Assembly (NCBI GenBank): GCA_017519885.1
Contig: JAFWRO010000015.1
Location: 248,001-312,000 of the forward strand
From: Liminaster sp017519885
GTDB lineage: Bacteria > Bacteroidota > Bacteroidia > Bacteroidales > UBA3663
Length of the DNA stretch: 64,000 nucleotides
Direction of reading: 5' to 3'
Position numbers and translations under genes: made by a program. Below, piece after piece: positions 42,582-52,200 of the stretch. Each line of letters opens with the position of its first letter. Within the stretch, counting starts at the first letter, position 1. Under the pieces are notes generated by a model that saw nothing but the letters and a program-made list of their open reading frames with translations, was not told the DNA's origin and did not search any database.

Positions 42582-44753
42582 GTTGGCCATTTCGGCGATA
42601 AACTTGATGCGCACCAGTCGAATCTCTTCCTCGGTATAGACCGAGCCCCATTCCTGCACGGCTGCTTCAAGATCATCATTGGGTGACTCCTTGAAATACT
42701 GGTAAAGTTCATCAACGTCTTCCTTGTCCATAATGTCCTCGAGGAAGTAGTCAATGTTGATGTGGGTACCACTAGCAATAATGGCTTCGAGATCGTCAAG
42801 AAGTTCCTTGAAATCTATGTGCTGCCCTTGTGCCAGTTCATCAAGGGCGATCTTTCGGTCGATAGCCTTGATGATGTCGAGTTTCTTCTTGCTCTTGTTG
42901 GCTACAGTGCGTACGCGCAAATCTTCGGGACGCACAATCTCATTTTCGTCGCAGTGGCGCTTGATGAGAGCGCAGAACTCCTCGCCGTAGCGTTTGGCCT
43001 TTCCTGCACCGACACCGGGAACATTCTGCAGTTCCTCGATGGTGATGGGGTAGGTGGTTGCCATCGCTTCGAGGGATGGATCCTGGAAGATGACGTAGGG
43101 TGGTAGTTCAAGTTTCTTGGCCACCTTCTTACGGAGGTCCTTGAGCATGTTGTAAAGTTCCTCGTCGGCAGCTGCGCTAGCGCCAGCACCTTTGACTTCC
43201 TCTTCCTCCATCTCGTCTTCGTCGAGTTCGACGACAATGCTAAACGGCTTGGGACTGTTGAGGAACCGCTTGCCGGCAGCGGTGACCTTGAGAAGACCGT
43301 AGGTCTCGATGTCCTTGGCAAGGTACTTGTCGACAAGGGCTTGGCGGATGACGGCATTCCAGATGTCGGGCGTCTCGTCGTTACCCGAACCAAAGCACTC
43401 GAGCTGGTCGTGCTGATAGCCAACTACTTCGTCAGTGCGAATACCTTCCAGGATGGTGACAACGTAGTCCTGCTTGAACTTTTCCTTAAGAGCGAGGACA
43501 ACCTCGATGACTGCGCAAAGGAGTTCCTTTGCCTCCAAGCGTTTCTTGGGTTTGCGGCAGTTGTCGCAGTTGCCGCACTCGTCTTCCTTGTAGTCTTCGC
43601 CGAAATAGTGGAGCAAAGCCTTTCGGCGGCACATCGACGTCTCGGCATAGGCCTGCGTCTCCTTGAGGAGCAGTCGCCCAATTTCCTGTTCGGCTATAGG
43701 CTTACCCTGCATAAATTTCTCAAGCTTGATGAGGTCTTTCTCACTATAGAATGCGATGCACTCTCCTTCGCCTCCATCGCGGCCTGCACGTCCAGTCTCC
43801 TGATAGTAGCCTTCGAGGCTCTTGGGCATATCGTAGTGGATGACGTAGCGCACGTCGGGTTTGTCGATGCCCATACCGAATGCAATGGTTGCCACGATGA
43901 CATCGACATCTTCTTTGAGGAAGGCGTCCTGATTCTCACTACGCACAGTAGAATCCATACCGGCATGATAGGGCAGCGCCTTGATGTTGTTAGCTTTGAG
44001 TACCTCGGCAAGCTCTTCAACCTTTTTGCGAGAAAGACAATAGATGATACCCGACTTGCCGGGACGCTGCTTGATGTAGCGGATTATGTCGCGATCGATG
44101 TTATCGTTCTTTGAACGTACTTCGTAGTAAAGGTTGGGACGGTTAAACGATGACTTGAAGACAGTGGCCTTAAGGATGCCGAGGTTCTTCATAATGTCCT
44201 GCTGCACCTTAGGTGTAGCAGTGGCTGTAAGTGCGATGAGTGGACGTGAACCTATCTCGTTGATGATGGGACGAATTCGCCGATATTCAGGGCGGAAGTC
44301 GTGCCCCCACTCGGAGATACAATGAGCCTCATCGACTGCGAAGAACGATACCTTGACAGTACGAAGGAAGTCGATGTTCTCCTGCTTGGTAAGCGACTCA
44401 GGGGCGACGTATAGCAGTTTGCACTTGCCATCGATGATATCCTGTTTTACTTGGTCGATGGCAGATTTGGTCAGGGAAGAGTTGATGAAATGAGCTACAT
44501 TGTCTTCTTCGGAGAAGTTGCGCATAGCATCGACCTGATTCTTCATAAGTGCGATGAGAGGAGAGATGACGATAGCCGTCCCTTCCATCAAAAGTGATGG
44601 GAGCTGATAGCATAGCGACTTGCCTCCACCGGTGGGCATAAGCACAAAGGTGTCGTTGCCCTCCATCAGGTTAGTGATAATCGCTTCTTGATTACCTTTG
44701 AATGTATCGAATCCGAAGTGTAACTTCAGACTTTCGTGCAATGTCTTGTTCAT
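42579..44753 (-). CDS. recQ: ATP-dependent DNA helicase RecQ
   Basis: The 724-residue protein has Walker A TGGGKS (41-46), DEAHCISEWGHDFRPEY (141ff), motif VI YQETGRAGRDG, the zinc site (CRRKALLHYFGE...CGNCDNC), a winged-helix RQC domain and an HRDC domain (LRKKVAKKLELPPYVIFQDPSL). It is longer than E. coli RecQ (about 610), with an extra C-terminal helical region. It unwinds recombination and replication intermediates 3' to 5'. Transcribed alone from the promoter at 44772. Confidence 0.96.
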   Translation of the reverse strand: MNKTLHESLKLHFGFDTFKGNQEAIITNLMEGNDTFVLMPTGGGKSLCYQLPSLLMEGTAIVISPLIALMKNQVDAMRNFSEEDNVAHFINSSLTKSAIDQVKQDIIDGKCKLLYVAPESLTKQENIDFLRTVKVSFFAVDEAHCISEWGHDFRPEYRRIRPIINEIGSRPLIALTATATPKVQQDIMKNLGILKATVFKSSFNRPNLYYEVRSKNDNIDRDIIRYIKQRPGKSGIIYCLSRKKVEELAEVLKANNIKALPYHAGMDSTVRSENQDAFLKEDVDVIVATIAFGMGIDKPDVRYVIHYDMPKSLEGYYQETGRAGRDGGEGECIAFYSEKDLIKLEKFMQGKPIAEQEIGRLLLKETQAYAETSMCRRKALLHYFGEDYKEDECGNCDNCRKPKKRLEAKELLCAVIEVVLALKEKFKQDYVVTILEGIRTDEVVGYQHDQLECFGSGNDETPDIWNAVIRQALVDKYLAKDIETYGLLKVTAAGKRFLNSPKPFSIVVELDEDEMEEEEVKGAGASAAADEELYNMLKDLRKKVAKKLELPPYVIFQDPSLEAMATTYPITIEELQNVPGVGAGKAKRYGEEFCALIKRHCDENEIVRPEDLRVRTVANKSKKKLDIIKAIDRKIALDELAQGQHIDFKELLDDLEAIIASGTHINIDYFLEDIMDKEDVDELYQYFKESPNDDLEAAVQEWGSVYTEEEIRLVRIKFIAEMAN

Positions 44754-44771
44754 AATCTCAATTTTCTATCG

Positions 44772-44803
44772 CAAATATATATAGGAATTATGACACTACC
44801 AAA
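44772..44803 (-). promoter_or_regulatory. Promoter of recQ
   Basis: Minus strand TTTG (44800-44803), 20 bp, TATATTTG (44772-44779): full consensus match. Confidence 0.75.
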
Positions 44804-44832
44804 TTTTTTGCAAAGAAAATTCAAATTATACA

Positions 44833-44868
44833 TAAAAAAACTGCTATTTCACAATACAAATAGCAGTT
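44833..44868 (-). terminator. Terminator of the rho-ABC-F unit
   Basis: AACTGCTATTT and AAATAGCAGTT (11-bp exact stem, 8-base loop), followed on the minus strand by TTTTTTT, 8 bp after the ABC-F stop. Confidence 0.85.
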
Positions 44869-44875
44869 CGAGGGG

Positions 44876-46900
44876 TTAATCCTGTAGTTTTTCGAGTTTT
44901 TCAGAGGCTTCGAGCCATTCGAACGACACATCGTCCATTTCGCTCTTGAGAGCAGCATGGCGTATGTAGAGCTGCTGATCCTGGCTTCCTTCTGGTGTCG
45001 ACATACGAGCCTCAAGCTCGTCAATTTGCGCCTGTAAGTCTTCGAGTTTGTCCTCGATGGCCTTTATTTGCCTTTCGAGCTTGGCGGTTTGTGCCTTAAG
45101 GGCTTTTTGCTGTTCGAAAGAGAGGCCTCGACTACCACCGCTAAGCGGGGGAAGGCTGGCGGCTGCGGCACGGGGATCGACGGAGGACTTGGTCGAAGGT
45201 GAGGCAATGGTTGTCGCGGATGGCTGAGTCGCTGACGAAGATGAGGATGCAGGAACTGCAGTGGGAGATTGCCGCTTCTCGAGTTCCTGTAGACTTTCGA
45301 GGTTTTTCTTCTGCAGGTATTCGTAGATGCCACCGAGATGCTCCTTGACACGCTGATGTCCAAACTCATAGACTTTCTGAACTAGACCGTCGAGGAAATC
45401 GCGATCGTGACTTACGAGGATGACCGTTCCGTCGAAGGCTTGGATGGCGTCCTTGAGCACTTGTTTGGAGGGAATGTCGAGATGGTTGGTGGGCTCGTCG
45501 AGGATAAGCAGATTGACTGGCTGGAGCAGCAGGCGAATCATAGCCAAACGGCTGCGCTCGCCACCGGAAAGGACGCGCACAGGCTTGTCAATGGCTTCAC
45601 CCCCAAAGAGGAACGCGCCCAGAATGTCGCGAATCTTGGTGCGGATGTCTCCTACAGCCACTCGGTCTATAGTGTCGAATACAGATAGATCGTCATCGAG
45701 AAGTTGAGCTTGGTTCTGCGCATAGTAACCAATCTTGACACCATGGCCGACCTTGAGGTTCCCGTCAAACGGGATTTGTCCCATAATGCACTTGACAAGT
45801 GTGGATTTGCCTTCGCCATTACGGCCAACGAAAGCCACCTTATCTCCACGGCGGATGGTGAGATCGACGTGGTCGAAGACGACATGGTCGTAGGCTTTGC
45901 GCACATCCTGGCAGATAACGGGGTAATCGCCTGAGCGTGGAGCAGGAGGAAACTTCAAATTAAGGCGAGAGTTGTCGACTTCGTCGATTTCGATGGGCAC
46001 CTGTTTTTCGAGCCACTTGATGCGCGACTGGACCTGTATAGCCTTGGTGGCCTGGTAACGGAATCGCTCAATAAAGTCACGCGTTTCCTGTAATTCCTTC
46101 TGCTGGTTGACGTAGGCACGACGCTGCTGCTCGATGCGTTCCTGATGTAGGACAACGTACTTCGAGTAGTTGACGTTATAGTCGTGAATGGTTCCGCATG
46201 TAATCTCGATGGTACGGTTGGTGACGTTGTCGAGGAAGGCGCGGTCATGGCTCACCAGCACCACACTGCTGCCGCTTTGGGCAAGGAACTTCTCGAGCCA
46301 CTGGATGGATTCGATGTCGAGGTGGTTAGTGGGCTCGTCGAGTAGGAGAAGGTTGGGCCGCTGCAAGAGGATCTTGGCAAGTTCTATTCGCATGCGCCAA
46401 CCTCCCGAGAACTCGCAGGTGGGGCGATCGAAATCGGTGCGTTCGAAGCCGAGGCCTATGAGGGTGCGTTCAATCTCGGCATCGCGGTTCTGCGACTGTA
46501 TGACGGTGAGCTGTTCGTTGAGCTCGGTCATAGCTTCGATGAGGTCAGCATAGGACTGCGACTCGTAGTCGGTGCGCGACTGCAAGACGCTGTTCATATC
46601 GGCCAGTCGCTGCTCGAGAGCGATGGTCGAAGCGAAGGCCTTCTCGGTTTCCTGACGGACGGTCATCGTGTCGCTGAGTATCATCACCTGCGGCAGGTAT
46701 CCGATAGTGAGTTCCTTGGGTTTCGAAACACGACCGCGGGAAGGGGATTGTAAGCCGGCAATGATTTTTAGCATTGTGGATTTGCCGGCGCCGTTCTTGC
46801 CAACAAGGGCAATACGGTCGTGACGATTGATAACAAAGTTTACGTCGGTGAAGAGCGGTTTGACACCAAACTCCACCGACAACTGTTCAATACTTACCAT
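44876..46900 (-). CDS. ABC-F family ATPase
   Basis: The 674-residue protein has two ABC modules without membrane segments: Walker A GKNGAGKST and GRNGEGKST, signatures FSGGWRMRIELAK and LSGGERSRLAMIR, Walker B LLLLDEPTNHLD twice, a linker of about 80 residues, and a C-terminal coiled coil (KALKAQTAKLERQIKAIEDKLEDLQ) as in Uup/YdiF. ABC-F proteins act on stalled ribosomes. The start overlaps the end of rho by 7 bp, so translation is coupled to rho. Resistance function is not implied. Confidence 0.93.
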   Translation of the reverse strand: MVSIEQLSVEFGVKPLFTDVNFVINRHDRIALVGKNGAGKSTMLKIIAGLQSPSRGRVSKPKELTIGYLPQVMILSDTMTVRQETEKAFASTIALEQRLADMNSVLQSRTDYESQSYADLIEAMTELNEQLTVIQSQNRDAEIERTLIGLGFERTDFDRPTCEFSGGWRMRIELAKILLQRPNLLLLDEPTNHLDIESIQWLEKFLAQSGSSVVLVSHDRAFLDNVTNRTIEITCGTIHDYNVNYSKYVVLHQERIEQQRRAYVNQQKELQETRDFIERFRYQATKAIQVQSRIKWLEKQVPIEIDEVDNSRLNLKFPPAPRSGDYPVICQDVRKAYDHVVFDHVDLTIRRGDKVAFVGRNGEGKSTLVKCIMGQIPFDGNLKVGHGVKIGYYAQNQAQLLDDDLSVFDTIDRVAVGDIRTKIRDILGAFLFGGEAIDKPVRVLSGGERSRLAMIRLLLQPVNLLILDEPTNHLDIPSKQVLKDAIQAFDGTVILVSHDRDFLDGLVQKVYEFGHQRVKEHLGGIYEYLQKKNLESLQELEKRQSPTAVPASSSSSATQPSATTIASPSTKSSVDPRAAAASLPPLSGGSRGLSFEQQKALKAQTAKLERQIKAIEDKLEDLQAQIDELEARMSTPEGSQDQQLYIRHAALKSEMDDVSFEWLEASEKLEKLQD

Positions 46901-49023
46901 TTCTCGTTCTGCATTGCATCGATAAGCAGCGTCTCATTGTTGCGAGTACGCTCAAGCATCTTGAGGAGTTTCTCCATAGCCTCAACGGGTGTGTGTTCGG
47001 AAAGGAATCGACGCAGGATCCACATGCGATTGGACGTGGTCTGGTCGAGTAGGAGGTCATCGCGGCGGGTAGAAGAGGCGAGCAAATCGACGGCGGGGAA
47101 GATGCGCTTGTTGGCGATCTTTCGGTCGAGCACAAGTTCCATATTACCCGTTCCCTTGAATTCCTCGAAGATGACTTCGTCCATCTTCGAACCGGTCTCG
47201 ATGAGGGCGGTCGCGATGATAGTGAGCGAACCACCGCCTTCGATGTTACGTGCGGCTCCGAAGAATCGCTTAGGCTTCTGTAGGGCATTGGCCTCGACAC
47301 CTCCAGAAAGGACCTTGCCACTCGAAGGAGAGACAGTGTTGTAGGCACGTGCGAGACGGGTGATGGAATCGAGGAGAATGACCACATCGTGACCGCATTC
47401 GGTGAGACGTTTTGCCTTTTCGATGACCATATCGGCCACCTTGACGTGACGATCGGCAGGCTCGTCGAAGGTTGAAGCGATGACTTCTGCGTTGACATTG
47501 CGCTGCATATCGGTCACTTCTTCGGGACGTTCGTCGATCAAGAGGACGATGATATATGCTTCGGGATTGTTCTGACTGATGGCAGTTGCTATCTCCTGGA
47601 GAATGACGGTCTTACCTGCTTTTGGTGGCGCTACGATCATAGCACGCTGACCCTTGCCAATGGGAGCGAACATATCGATGACGCGGCATGACGGACTGTC
47701 GTCATGTCCCTTGGTGAGATTGAACTTCTCATTGGGGAACAGAGGCGTGAGATGTTCAAAAGGTACGCGATCGCGTACGAACTCAGGCGTACGACCATTG
47801 ATCTTATCGACAGAGACAAGCGGGTAATTGTGTTCACCGACACGAGGTGGACGAATCGCTCCTTCGACGACATCACCTTGCTTGAGGTTGTTCTGCTTGA
47901 TCTGCTGTTGGCTGACGAAAATATCGTCGGGGGAGGAGAAGTAGTTGTAGTCGCTGGAACGGAGGAATCCGAAGCCGTCGGGCATAATTTCGAGCACTCC
48001 ACAACCTGTGAGGACACCATCGAACTCATCGCGGCTAGCAGGTATAACACCATTCTCTTCTTCCTCCTCTTCAAGTTCTTCCTGCACTTGGTTCTGGGTA
48101 GCGGTCTTTGCTTCCTGTTCAGCCTGATTGCGTTGCTTTTCCTGCTGCTGATTCTGCTTCTTCTTTTTCTTGCTGTGGGTAGTGGCGTGGCCACCGCTGC
48201 CGAACATATCCTGGAAGAAGTTCTTATTCTTCTGGATAAGTTCCTGAGTGCCGTCGTCTTCCTGCGGCTGGGGTTCTTCGTAGTACCCATTATCGTCGTC
48301 TTGATATCCCATCTGGTCGTCGTAGCCTTCGGGTTGATCGATGTAACCATCAGGAGCAGGCATATACTCTTCAGGATACTCTTCGCCCTCGTAATAAGGC
48401 GGTTGTCCATCGGGGAATCCGTCGTTGGGATATCTATCGTCAGGGTATCCATCATTTGGATAACCGTCGATTGGATATCCATCGTCGGGGTAACCATCAT
48501 TGGGATATCCTTCGTCAGGATAGTCGCCAGGATAACTGCCCTCATCGTAATATACTGGCTGCTCCTCGGGATAGTTTTCTTCGGGATTGCCTTCGTCGGG
48601 CATCGATTGCTGTGGAGCATCAGCAGGATGATCGTCCAATGGGGTAAGGTCTGTGTCGGCAGGTAGGGCGGGTTCAGTAGTTTCTTCGGGGAAGAGGGTG
48701 GAAGACTGGGCTTCCAATTCTGCCTTGCTCTTACGGCCACGCTTCTTGGGAGCCACAACATCTCCGGATGTTGCGTCAGCAGTTTTGGCCGTCTTTTTGC
48801 TGCGGGAAGATTTCTCCTTGGCGGTTGCATCGGTGACATCGGCCGTTTTGGGCTTGCGACCACGCTTCTTAGGCACATTTCCTTCAGGGGTACTTTCGGC
48901 CTCAAGGATCTGTTTGATGCAATTGTCAAGATTGTTAAAGTCGGGGTTGGAAATGTTGAGCGACTTAACGAGAGATACTATCTCCTCAAATGGCATATTA
49001 TACAATTCTTCTGCGGAATGCAT
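46894..49023 (-). CDS. rho: Transcription termination factor Rho with long disordered insert
   Basis: The 709-residue protein (E. coli Rho: 419) begins with a Rho-N-like helix segment (1-40), then about 250 disordered residues: two KKRGRK basic patches, an acidic Tyr/Pro/Asp/Gly repeat (YPNDG and YPDDG units, about nine) and a Gln-rich stretch. The cold-shock-like RNA-binding domain (GVLEIMPDGFGFLRS) and the ATPase with APPKAGKTVILQ follow. It ends RNA synthesis at untranslated transcripts. In Bacteroides thetaiotaomicron a similar Rho insert is reported to drive phase separation. Promoter at 49128; leader about 100 bases. Confidence 0.97.
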   Translation of the reverse strand: MHSAEELYNMPFEEIVSLVKSLNISNPDFNNLDNCIKQILEAESTPEGNVPKKRGRKPKTADVTDATAKEKSSRSKKTAKTADATSGDVVAPKKRGRKSKAELEAQSSTLFPEETTEPALPADTDLTPLDDHPADAPQQSMPDEGNPEENYPEEQPVYYDEGSYPGDYPDEGYPNDGYPDDGYPIDGYPNDGYPDDRYPNDGFPDGQPPYYEGEEYPEEYMPAPDGYIDQPEGYDDQMGYQDDDNGYYEEPQPQEDDGTQELIQKNKNFFQDMFGSGGHATTHSKKKKKQNQQQEKQRNQAEQEAKTATQNQVQEELEEEEEENGVIPASRDEFDGVLTGCGVLEIMPDGFGFLRSSDYNYFSSPDDIFVSQQQIKQNNLKQGDVVEGAIRPPRVGEHNYPLVSVDKINGRTPEFVRDRVPFEHLTPLFPNEKFNLTKGHDDSPSCRVIDMFAPIGKGQRAMIVAPPKAGKTVILQEIATAISQNNPEAYIIVLLIDERPEEVTDMQRNVNAEVIASTFDEPADRHVKVADMVIEKAKRLTECGHDVVILLDSITRLARAYNTVSPSSGKVLSGGVEANALQKPKRFFGAARNIEGGGSLTIIATALIETGSKMDEVIFEEFKGTGNMELVLDRKIANKRIFPAVDLLASSTRRDDLLLDQTTSNRMWILRRFLSEHTPVEAMEKLLKMLERTRNNETLLIDAMQNEKW
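48413..48540. repeat. 15-bp repeats coding YPxDG units in rho
   Basis: Eight to nine diverged 15-bp units (such as GGATATCCATCGTCG on the plus strand) encode the acidic pentapeptide repeat of Rho. Codons vary between units, so the repeat is old or under protein-level selection. Confidence 0.7.
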
Positions 49024-49127
49024 AGTAATATAAAAGTTGGAAAATAATCAAAAAGGAAAAAATGGGGGGATGCACAAATTGGAATAATATTGAATAGAAA
49101 CTGGTATTTTAATCTTATTGTGCGACG

Positions 49128-49159
49128 CAAAGATAGTGTTTTCGTTTTTAAAAAGCAAA
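49128..49159 (-). promoter_or_regulatory. Promoter of rho
   Basis: Minus strand TTTG (49156-49159), 20 bp, TATCTTTG (49128-49135). About 100 bases of untranslated leader follow, room for autogenous control, which is known for rho in other bacteria. Confidence 0.7.
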
Positions 49160-49230
49160 TTTTCTTTTGACTTTTTTGGGAAAAATAACAATTTCTATAA
49201 AAATAAGGGCAGAATAGATGTTAGATATGG

Positions 49231-52200
49231 CTATTTGCCCTCTTTTTGTGCATTTTTCCTCCATTTGTTCCATGGCCAGAGATCATAGAGATTGCGGAAA
49301 TCCTTGCGGAGGATGAAGCCAATTCCCTGGGTCGTGAGAGCGTTGTTTATCGAATAATCGCGCTCGTTGTAATGGCTGTAAGCCTTAGCACGGATGGTTC
49401 CACTAAGGTTGATCAGAAATTCGATATCGAAGTCTCCGATGAACGAATTTGTGTTGCCCATACCGATACGATTGGCAGGATCGCGATAACCGACATTGCC
49501 ATTGAGTAGCAATCGGTCACCGAGGAGGCGGGTGGAGAGGCTGAGGTCCATTTCCATATCGCTGAAGTCGCCTTTGTCGGTGCGGAAATTGGTGCCCATT
49601 GTGAAGTTGTCACTTATGTGACCCAATATCTGGTTGAGCTGCGAGGTGATGCTGGCACTGGCAAATGATGTGAGTTCGGAGCCAGTACGGCTTTGCGAAG
49701 ATTGCACATACTGGGGTGTATAGAACTTGGAGAAAAGGAGCAGGTAGATGACTTCCTGATTGAGCATCTCCTGTGTGCTGATTGTGTTATTGACGTATGC
49801 GTTTATTTCCTCGCTAACATTTTTTACCTCAAGGTCAAAGTTGATGATAGGCGCGGAAAGCTGCCCCGTGATGTTAAGTATCAGATCGACGGGTACAGAG
49901 GTGCGACTCAAAGAACCCAATTGCACGATGGACTCGTCGAGGTCGAGGAGGTTGACTGAAGGGATGTTATAACGACAATCAAGGCTGAGTTCGGCTTCGC
50001 TTGGCACGCCATTGAATCGCACGAAGGAGGTGTTCTGGAGTTTGAACTCCTTGCTCATCAGGTCACCTTTCACATTCATTTTGTAGCTGCCTTGGCTGAT
50101 ACGATAAGTGCCTGCGAGTGTGATGTCACGACGCGGGTCATAACGTATAGAGAGATTGCCGCTGCCGCGCCCTTGCAAAAGGTCTTCAGACAATGGGTCG
50201 AGTTGGATGAAGGCTTGGCATTGTTCCGTTCCGGTAACCTGCAGATCGACCTGTAGGTCGGTAGGCTCTTCGTCGATGTTCATAGTTTGAACAAGCGGGG
50301 TCTGCATACCGTTAGAACCTGGTTCGTCCACGCTGTCGGACAAAGATTGCAGTTGATTCTTGTCGCGGAATGTGAGGAAGGAATAGGCCTCTTGTTCGGG
50401 GTCGATATCCTGTTCATAAGGAGATAGATAAACCCACGACTTGTCGGTGGTGCCCACATTCATGCTGACACGATGCTTCCCGTTGCCGCCCTTCAGTTGA
50501 GCTTGTCCTTGCACGTAAATTTGTCCCCAATAGATACGACCAGGTTTCTTCTCACGATCGAGTGCCAGGAATCCCTGGTTGGCTTGCGGCATATCTACCT
50601 GGACGTCGTAGAGGAAGTTATGAAGGTGCTGATGGTCAATGCGTGCATCAAGAGTGAGCGGATGACCATGGCAATCATCAACATAAGCATTTTTGACATA
50701 AATAAGGTTCGGTTCGAGGTGAACTGTATCGGCGATATGGAAGTGTGCACCAATGAGATCGTGAGTGAAACGTCCATCAAGGTAAGGATGACCTGTGAGT
50801 TGCAAGTGTTCAAAATCGCCGTAGAGACGTACCGGACCCGTTATGCGCCCTGAGAACTGCTGCAGGATACTCCCTGTCCAGTTGTTGATGAAGCCCATAG
50901 GCAGATGATCGGGCTCGACACGCAGGTCCATTGTAGCGGGCGAAGTGAGCTGCAAATCGAATTCGGCATGAGACTTATAGACAGAGTCGGTGGTGATGTC
51001 GGCAGAGATGGTGGCAAACTTCTGGGGTACCTGTACTTCGGCAGAGAGGAAGGCGTTACCAAGAAGCGTGTCGATATAGGAGAAGTTTTGCACGTAGAGA
51101 CTGTCTGCCTTGATGAGAAGGTCAGGCTCGCTGCTGATGTAGATGTTGCCGGTGGCTTTGCCTCCGAAATGCATATAGTTCTTTTCGAATCCTCCAAGCA
51201 CCTGGTCAAGATCAAAATGCTTCAAACTGAAGATCAGATTCTTCTTGCCGCCCTTGCCCAATGAACCTGATGCAGCCAGTTCCTGGGATTTGCCTGAGAG
51301 TTTGAAGTTCTCGATGACATAGTCACCTTCTTCGTTTTGCATCAGATGAGCACCTGAAAGTTGAACTTGCTCGCTGTTGAAGAGTAGTTGGGTCGGTTCG
51401 AGAGTGACATCGAGAGGGTCGGGCACAATGCGTCCTTGCAATGTGCCAACGAGGCGATGCTGCTGAGTGAGTGCCTCAAAGTCGAGGACAGGTAGCAGTA
51501 TGCCATTGCCATCGTCCTCAATGTCAAGTGTGGCAGCCAAGGCTCTACCATTCTGCAGATCGAGGGCAGGAAGTTCAGCATGGGCATCCACAAAGTGGTT
51601 GGCCGAGTCGATGCGTGCTTCGAACAATCCCTCGCGATTCATGGCAATGGGGATGCTGAGTATAGCGAAGAGGTCGTTAATGACAGGTATTCTTCCCTTG
51701 ATGTGATATTCGTGGTTTAGACGGTTGCGGTCATAGGTGATCTGAGCAATGGAACTCTGCAATTCTCCCCTTTCTGATGTGCCCTCGAAAACAATATTGT
51801 CGAGGTCAAGATGTTGATCTCCCTTTTCGAGAAATAGATTGGAAATCTTCATGTCACCCTCTGCATCGTGCCAGTTGGAAGCAATGACATCGGCATGGAT
51901 GCGCGCAGAGATAGTCAAACTGTCGAGGTGCTTGTTTTTTGTGAGCTTCAGTCCGTTGGGATTAAAATGGTCAATCGTTCCATCCATTCTGAAATGGCGA
52001 TCGGGCTGCGAAAAATCGATGTTGAATTTCGAATTGATATCTCCGAGGCTATCGTTTAGGGCAATGTTTCCGTTGAATTTGTGTTCTTGAACCTCGCCGT
52101 TGATTCTTACATCACGGAAGGGGTGTTCTTTCCAAACGATTTCACCAATGTTGCCGATAAGGGTCAACCGTAGTGGACGCTTGGGGCAGATGACGGCCAC

